A stretch of 64,000 bases of DNA, taken from NCBI GenBank assembly GCA_000381585.1, contig KB906734.1, positions 558,001 through 622,000 on the forward strand, read 5' to 3'. The stretch is from Acidobacteriaceae bacterium KBS 83 (GTDB taxonomy: Bacteria > Acidobacteriota > Terriglobia > Terriglobales > Acidobacteriaceae). Every line of letters begins with the position of its first letter. Position 1 is the first letter of the stretch. The position numbers and the translations under genes were made by a program. Below the pieces are notes generated by a model. That model saw only the letters and a program-made list of their open reading frames with translations. It had not been told where the DNA came from and searched no databases. Below, piece after piece: positions 59,950 through 64,000 of this stretch.

Positions 59950-60120
59950 GCCACCTCCAGAGCCGGCCAGAGCTACCCTTAATTCCCGGCGAACTTCGTT
60001 ATCTAAAGCCGGAGCGCCTTCCATATTTACATGGCCGGATGGCGTGCCGCGAGAGTGTTCCCGCAAGTAAATCGGCGCCACGGATGGCAGGAACCAGGTG
60101 CGCGGAAGGAGTGGCCATTT

Positions 60121-61074
60121 TCATGGCTTTGTCGGCGCGATCGGAGTGAACGGGTTGGGTACTTCGGTCGAAGATTGAGCGCCATTGAGCTTTGCGCATA
60201 TTGCGAACTCCTGCTGCGCGCGCTCATTCAAGCCGCGATGGCGATAGATCTGTCCCAGCTTGAAGTGCAATGAAGCCGCATTCGGTGCGAGTTTGACGGC
60301 TGTCTCAAGCTGAGACTGTGCGGCTTCCATGTCTCCCTTTGCCTGGAGGGCACGGCCCAGTTCCTCGTGGATTTTAGGGTTTTGCGGAGCGAGAGCTGCG
60401 GCCTTTGTGAGTTGCGGGATCGCAGCCGCCGCGTCGCCCTGATTGGTCAGCAATATCCCGAGATTCAGGTAAGGCTGCGCGTCGGTCGGCACGTCGCCTT
60501 GCCAATCGATTGCTGTCTGGAAGGCGGCCTTTGCCTGCTCCGTGTGGCCGAGACCTTGCTGCGATAACCCCAGGTTGTCTTCCGCGCGGACGTCCTTCGG
60601 TCGGAGCGCCAGTACGTGCTCGAAACTTGCGACTGCTTCGGCAAACCGATTCTCGTTGTACTTGGTGCGACCCAACAGATACCAGGCCTCGGGATCGTTT
60701 GGCGTTTCGACTGTAACCTGCGAAAACCACTCATCTGCGTCTGCAAAATCTCCGAGCAATACATAATCGGAAGCGATGGTCCTCAACTCGCCTGCCCCTG
60801 GCGGCTTGAATTTCGATCCGGCGGTGAATTCGCCCAACGATTCCACGGCTCTCTTCTCACGAAACAGCACGTCGCCGAGCAGATAATGAGCTTCAGCGGA
60901 CGAGGGATCATCTTTGAGATATCGTCGAAGGGTCATCTCTGCCTCGGGAAATTTGCCAGCCGCGAGAAGAGACTGTGCGGTCTTGAGAAGCTCTGCCTCG
61001 GATTGACTTGTCCCGGCGCCAGGGAAGAGCAGCGCGCACGCAGTCAGGAAGCATAGCGGGACGCGCCTGCTCAC
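60121..61074 (-). CDS. TPR-repeat protein, exported
   Basis: This 317-residue protein has an N-terminal hydrophobic export signal (VPLCFLTACALLFPGAGTSQ) and about seven TPR units (AEAHYLLGDVLFREKRA, PEAWYLLGRTKYNENRFAEA, PYLNLGILLTNQGDAA, IHEELGRALQAKGDMEAA). GTG 61074 overlaps the stop of the cytochrome gene as GTGA, so it is chosen over the longer frame to 61122. TPRs usually scaffold protein complexes; here perhaps for the cytochrome and CRTAC1 partners encoded upstream. It is the last gene of the operon. Confidence 0.85.
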   Translation of the reverse strand: MSRRVPLCFLTACALLFPGAGTSQSEAELLKTAQSLLAAGKFPEAEMTLRRYLKDDPSSAEAHYLLGDVLFREKRAVESLGEFTAGSKFKPPGAGELRTIASDYVLLGDFADADEWFSQVTVETPNDPEAWYLLGRTKYNENRFAEAVASFEHVLALRPKDVRAEDNLGLSQQGLGHTEQAKAAFQTAIDWQGDVPTDAQPYLNLGILLTNQGDAAAAIPQLTKAAALAPQNPKIHEELGRALQAKGDMEAAQSQLETAVKLAPNAASLHFKLGQIYRHRGLNERAQQEFAICAKLNGAQSSTEVPNPFTPIAPTKP

Positions 61075-62738
61075 GGCGTCGCTCCGCGGGTCGCGCCGGC
61101 GTTGATTCCGGGGTTCTTGCAATCTGACATCTGATTGCGCATACGCCTAAGTTCCTCGACGCCTGGAGCGTAGATCAGGGCCGCATCCAGCGTAGATCGT
61201 GCGCCTTCGGCATCGCCATCCATGCACTGCACGCGCGCCAGATTCATCGCCAGCCCAATGACATCTTTGTTCGCTTCAAACGCCGACTGCAACGTTGCGA
61301 CGGAGGATTTCAGCTTGCCCTGCTTCGCCTCCAGCGCGCCGAGGTTCGATAGCGCCGTGAGATCATGCGGATCCAATTTCAATGCCTGTTGAAAGGCTTC
61401 TTCCGCGTCGCGATTATCGCCATGCTGAGCACTCATAAGTCCAAATGCGTCGAGTGCATCTGCGTCGTTCCCTATGGTGCTGCGCTGCGCCTGCAAAAGG
61501 TTCCAGGCTTTTGGCCCTACGGATGAATTGCCTTCGAGGAACGCCTTGTAGTACGCCATCGCGAGATCCCGTTGGTTCGCCCCGGGGGAGAAGACCGGCG
61601 ACAGCTCTGCACTTTGCGGATGTTCTGTGGATGTATCCAGCGGCGCCGGTGACCGGAGAATCCGGTGGTCAGTCCACGCGACATGCGGAATATTCTCCGC
61701 TCCGGTGTGCCGCATGTGACAGCTTGTGCAGTCAGGATTTTCCGGATGGTGTGATTGAGCAAACTGCTGCTGACTATGACAATTGAGGCATTTCGCGCGA
61801 AAAAATGCCGCGCGCTGGTCCGGCGCTGGAGTGAAGTGCGGATCATGGCAGCTGGTGCAGGACATTTTGTCGCCACTCGTGCGCTTGCAGGTGCTTTCGG
61901 CAAGCTGCTCCACTTCGCTCACGCCGCGAGCCGTCAGATTGTTGCCAGAGTAGACATAGAAGGCGAGGTAGTCCGAGATAGAGTCGCCCGGGCGATAGTC
62001 GAGGGCCGCGCGGCCTGAGCGCTCTACAGAAACATCACCCTCAAGATGACAGCTGATGCACACAGAATCGCGGCGTCCCGGTTCGAGATGCGCCGGATTC
62101 ACAATGGGCGCTTTGCCGCCACTACTCACATGACGCTGCGAGTCCCCATGACAGGCCTCACAGGTGATACCGCCATGCAGAAACGGCGATCCACTGTATC
62201 GATTGATGGTTCCGGGATCGCTGCGTGCGACGGAGCTCATATGGCATCGCAGGCAGCCACTCTGCATGGGCAGCGACGGCGGCATCTGCGGCATCTCCGC
62301 CAGTCCCGGCTTCATATCGTAGCCGTGGACCGATGCATACCACGCAACGGGCGACTCAAAGAGATAGTGATTCAGCCCGTAGAGATAGGTCGTGCCAAGA
62401 TGCCCCGAGCCAAGAAAATAGCTGAGCCGGTATTCGCCAGCGATATCCGGATGCTTTCCGCTTCGAAATGATAGATAGGGCAGGCCGCGCGTATTCGAGA
62501 TGGAGTACTCGACGCCGGAAGTAGCGTGAAGAAATGTGCCGGGAACGAGATTCTCTTCAGCAGCACCACTCGCACGGGCCATGGGAGTCGCTAGATATCT
62601 TTCGAATATTTCCTTATGGCATTTCTGGCACTGTGCATCTGCGACCCGGACCGGAGTGGGCTGAAATGCGTGAGCTGTGCAAGCGATCAGCAGCGTGACA
62701 ATCAACGGCAACGGGATTCTACGTCGCATGCCATTCAC
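61071..62738 (-). CDS. Heptahaem cytochrome c with C-terminal TPRs
   Basis: This 555-residue exported protein (signal LPLIVTLLIACTAHAFQ) has seven CxxCH haem-binding motifs: CQKCH, CLRCH, CEACH, CISCH, CTSCH, CLNCH and a second CTSCH, between residues about 37 and 345. The layout is like cytochrome c554/doubled-CXXCH proteins. TPR helices follow (about 425-540). It would carry electrons in the periplasm, but donor and acceptor are unknown. ATG 62738 overlaps the upstream CRTAC1 stop as ATGA, and its own stop overlaps the TPR gene start. Confidence 0.9.
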   Translation of the reverse strand: MNGMRRRIPLPLIVTLLIACTAHAFQPTPVRVADAQCQKCHKEIFERYLATPMARASGAAEENLVPGTFLHATSGVEYSISNTRGLPYLSFRSGKHPDIAGEYRLSYFLGSGHLGTTYLYGLNHYLFESPVAWYASVHGYDMKPGLAEMPQMPPSLPMQSGCLRCHMSSVARSDPGTINRYSGSPFLHGGITCEACHGDSQRHVSSGGKAPIVNPAHLEPGRRDSVCISCHLEGDVSVERSGRAALDYRPGDSISDYLAFYVYSGNNLTARGVSEVEQLAESTCKRTSGDKMSCTSCHDPHFTPAPDQRAAFFRAKCLNCHSQQQFAQSHHPENPDCTSCHMRHTGAENIPHVAWTDHRILRSPAPLDTSTEHPQSAELSPVFSPGANQRDLAMAYYKAFLEGNSSVGPKAWNLLQAQRSTIGNDADALDAFGLMSAQHGDNRDAEEAFQQALKLDPHDLTALSNLGALEAKQGKLKSSVATLQSAFEANKDVIGLAMNLARVQCMDGDAEGARSTLDAALIYAPGVEELRRMRNQMSDCKNPGINAGATRGATP

Positions 62739-64000
62739 TTATGCTTTCCGGCAGAACACTTTGGGCACAATTCGTGCGTGATACCGTGACCCTGCTCTAT
62801 CGTGAGAATGCGGTCTACGCCCGGAACGACAATCTTCTCGGCCGGACCTCCTCCCGGCCAGTGAACCTCTACGGAGTCGATCGAGGTCGCATCGCCCAGG
62901 CCAAAGTGCACGCGCGGGTCGTTGGAGGACGCAAAGCTACCGCCGCTCAATACATCTCCGCGCTGCGTTGTCTTACCAATTGTCACAAAGATGACGGCGC
63001 CGACGGCATCGCGTGGTTTGCCCGCCCCGCCGATCAGTTGAAACTCGATCCAGTGATGCTGGTCGCGATTCACGTTGCGCAGTAGGGTTGGCGGGGCATC
63101 GAGGTTGTTCATCACAACGTCGATCTTGCCATCGTTGAACAGGTCGCCAAACGCGGCGCCCCGCGCCGGCAGCACCATGGCGAGACCACTTCCCTTCACC
63201 GCGGGTACGATCGTGAATTTGCCGCTGTTTGTGTTCCGCAGCAACAAAGGACGCTGGGCAAAGCTGGTTCCCCAGTCGTGATCGTCGACCTGCTTATAGA
63301 CATGGCCACTGGCGATAAAGATGTCCTTCCAGCCGTCGTTGTCATAGTCGATGAACCCATCACCCCAACTCAAGAAGGGGATCGTGTCTTTCGCGACTCC
63401 AGCTTCGTAGCTTGAATCGACGAAATTCAGATCGCCGTCATTACGGTACAGCACCTTGTAATCGTCGGAAAAATCAGTGTCCAGGATGTCCAATCGGCCA
63501 ACGTTTCTGTCGTCGCCGACAGCGATTCCCATGGTTGCCGTTTCGCGGCCGTCGTGATTCACCGCATATCCGGACTCAAAGCTGAGATCCTCGAAGGTGC
63601 TGTCGCCCTTGTTGCGGTAGAGATAGTTTGGCGTCGAGTCGTCTGCTACCAGTAGTTCCGGCTTGCCATCCCCGTTCAGATCCACGAACAACGATGTGAG
63701 GCCGTAGTAGCCGGGAGCATCGGCCACACCGGCCTTCGCGCTGACGTCGGTAAACTTTCCGTTGCCGTCGTTGTGGAAGAGATGATCGTGTTCGCCTTTG
63801 AGCCCGCGCGGTCCGCAAAAGACGCTGGCGCCGCGATATTGACAATAGTTCGAGACAACCGACTTCGATCCGACTGCGGGCGGGTCGTGAAAGTCGTAGG
63901 CGGTATATCCGGGCACGAACAGGTCCAGACGGCCATCGCCATCGTAGTCCCCGAAGGTTGGTCCGGTTGACCAGCCATCGAGTGCGACACCGGCCTTCTC
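62735..64000 (-). CDS. CRTAC1/ASPIC-UnbV FG-GAP protein, 5' end outside window
   Basis: The frame is open to the last base of the window, so at least 421 residues are visible and the N-terminus lies beyond 64000; the GTG at 63916 is internal. FG-GAP/VCBS propeller repeats (FGDYDGDGRLDLFV, LFHNDGNGKFTDV, DLNGDGKPELLVADDS, FIDYDNDGWKDIFIASGH) are followed by the ASPIC/UnbV domain (LPARGAAFGDLFNDGKIDVV, VHWPGGGPAEKI). Such proteins are extracytoplasmic and often encoded beside TPR and multihaem proteins in Acidobacteriota. It heads the visible part of the operon. Confidence 0.9.
   Translation of the reverse strand, partial: EKAGVALDGWSTGPTFGDYDGDGRLDLFVPGYTAYDFHDPPAVGSKSVVSNYCQYRGASVFCGPRGLKGEHDHLFHNDGNGKFTDVSAKAGVADAPGYYGLTSLFVDLNGDGKPELLVADDSTPNYLYRNKGDSTFEDLSFESGYAVNHDGRETATMGIAVGDDRNVGRLDILDTDFSDDYKVLYRNDGDLNFVDSSYEAGVAKDTIPFLSWGDGFIDYDNDGWKDIFIASGHVYKQVDDHDWGTSFAQRPLLLRNTNSGKFTIVPAVKGSGLAMVLPARGAAFGDLFNDGKIDVVMNNLDAPPTLLRNVNRDQHHWIEFQLIGGAGKPRDAVGAVIFVTIGKTTQRGDVLSGGSFASSNDPRVHFGLGDATSIDSVEVHWPGGGPAEKIVVPGVDRILTIEQGHGITHELCPKCSAGKHK

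Noticed and set aside
1-64000. CRISPR arrays, transposase genes, rRNA and large tandem repeats
   Set aside because: Looked for on both strands; none seen in this window.

Overview
The window reads as chromosomal DNA of a GC-rich, Gram-negative soil bacterium, most likely an acidobacterium of the class Terriglobia (Granulicella/Terriglobus/Edaphobacter type). This is inferred from the mix of families: a solitary carboxypeptidase-like TonB-dependent (Oar-like) receptor, a pro-kumamolisin S53 protease, FG-GAP plus Ig-like surface proteins, CadC-type winged-helix/TPR regulators, a CRTAC1/multihaem/TPR operon and GH2 and debranching-type glycoside hydrolases. No rRNA or taxonomic marker was available to settle it.

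Layout. 1-7.6 kb: end of a glutamine synthetase gene, a large FG-GAP/Ig surface protein, and the threonine operon hom-thrC-thrB. 7.6-8.9 kb: a one-gene insert (Ig-like lipoprotein) bounded by an exact 33-bp direct repeat that restores the 3' ends of both thrB and the convergent anbu gene. 8.9-14.2 kb: an Anbu proteasome-like hydrolase, divergent from an operon of transglutaminase, circularly permuted ATP-grasp, alpha-E and a second transglutaminase; this is a predicted peptide-ligase/deconjugation system. 14.3-16.4 kb: an exported RidA-like protein coupled to a Tat-exported flavin amine oxidase. 16.5-23.5 kb: TonB-dependent receptor, GAF-ANTAR antiterminator, S9 peptidase, SnoaL-like protein. 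23.5-37.5 kb: accessory genes on mostly the minus strand (a broken GH2 gene, a GT-C glycosyltransferase, MltF-like transglycosylase, arylsulfatase, acyl-CoA synthetase) and a winged-helix/TPR regulator.

37.5-40.4 kb: Nudix and GntR/HutC genes, DoxX, and a cluster of gene remnants (TPR, chromate transporter N-terminus, winged-helix regulator) ending at tRNA-Ser(TGA). The GntR gene appears leaderless and shares a candidate operator with the doxX/chrA intergenic region. 40.7-55.2 kb: S53 protease, orphan MacB-like permease, small proteins, folD-coaE-htrA-SDR, and purM-purN downstream of an exported adenosine-deaminase-like gene, then a large debranching-type hydrolase. 55.3-59.3 kb: tRNA-Phe(GAA), followed by a 3.8-kb segment carrying a four-gene Mla/MCE lipid transporter and ending in a 23-bp exact copy of the tRNA 3' end, which looks like a minimal tRNA-targeted island without integrase. 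59.3-64 kb: a ROK/polyphosphate-glucokinase-like gene and a tightly overlapping CRTAC1-heptahaem cytochrome-TPR operon that runs off the right edge.

Functionally the window mixes amino-acid, purine, folate and CoA biosynthesis with secreted hydrolases, surface proteins and two likely acquired modules (7.6-8.9 kb and 55.4-59.3 kb). All functions are assigned by reading motifs by eye; no database search was run.
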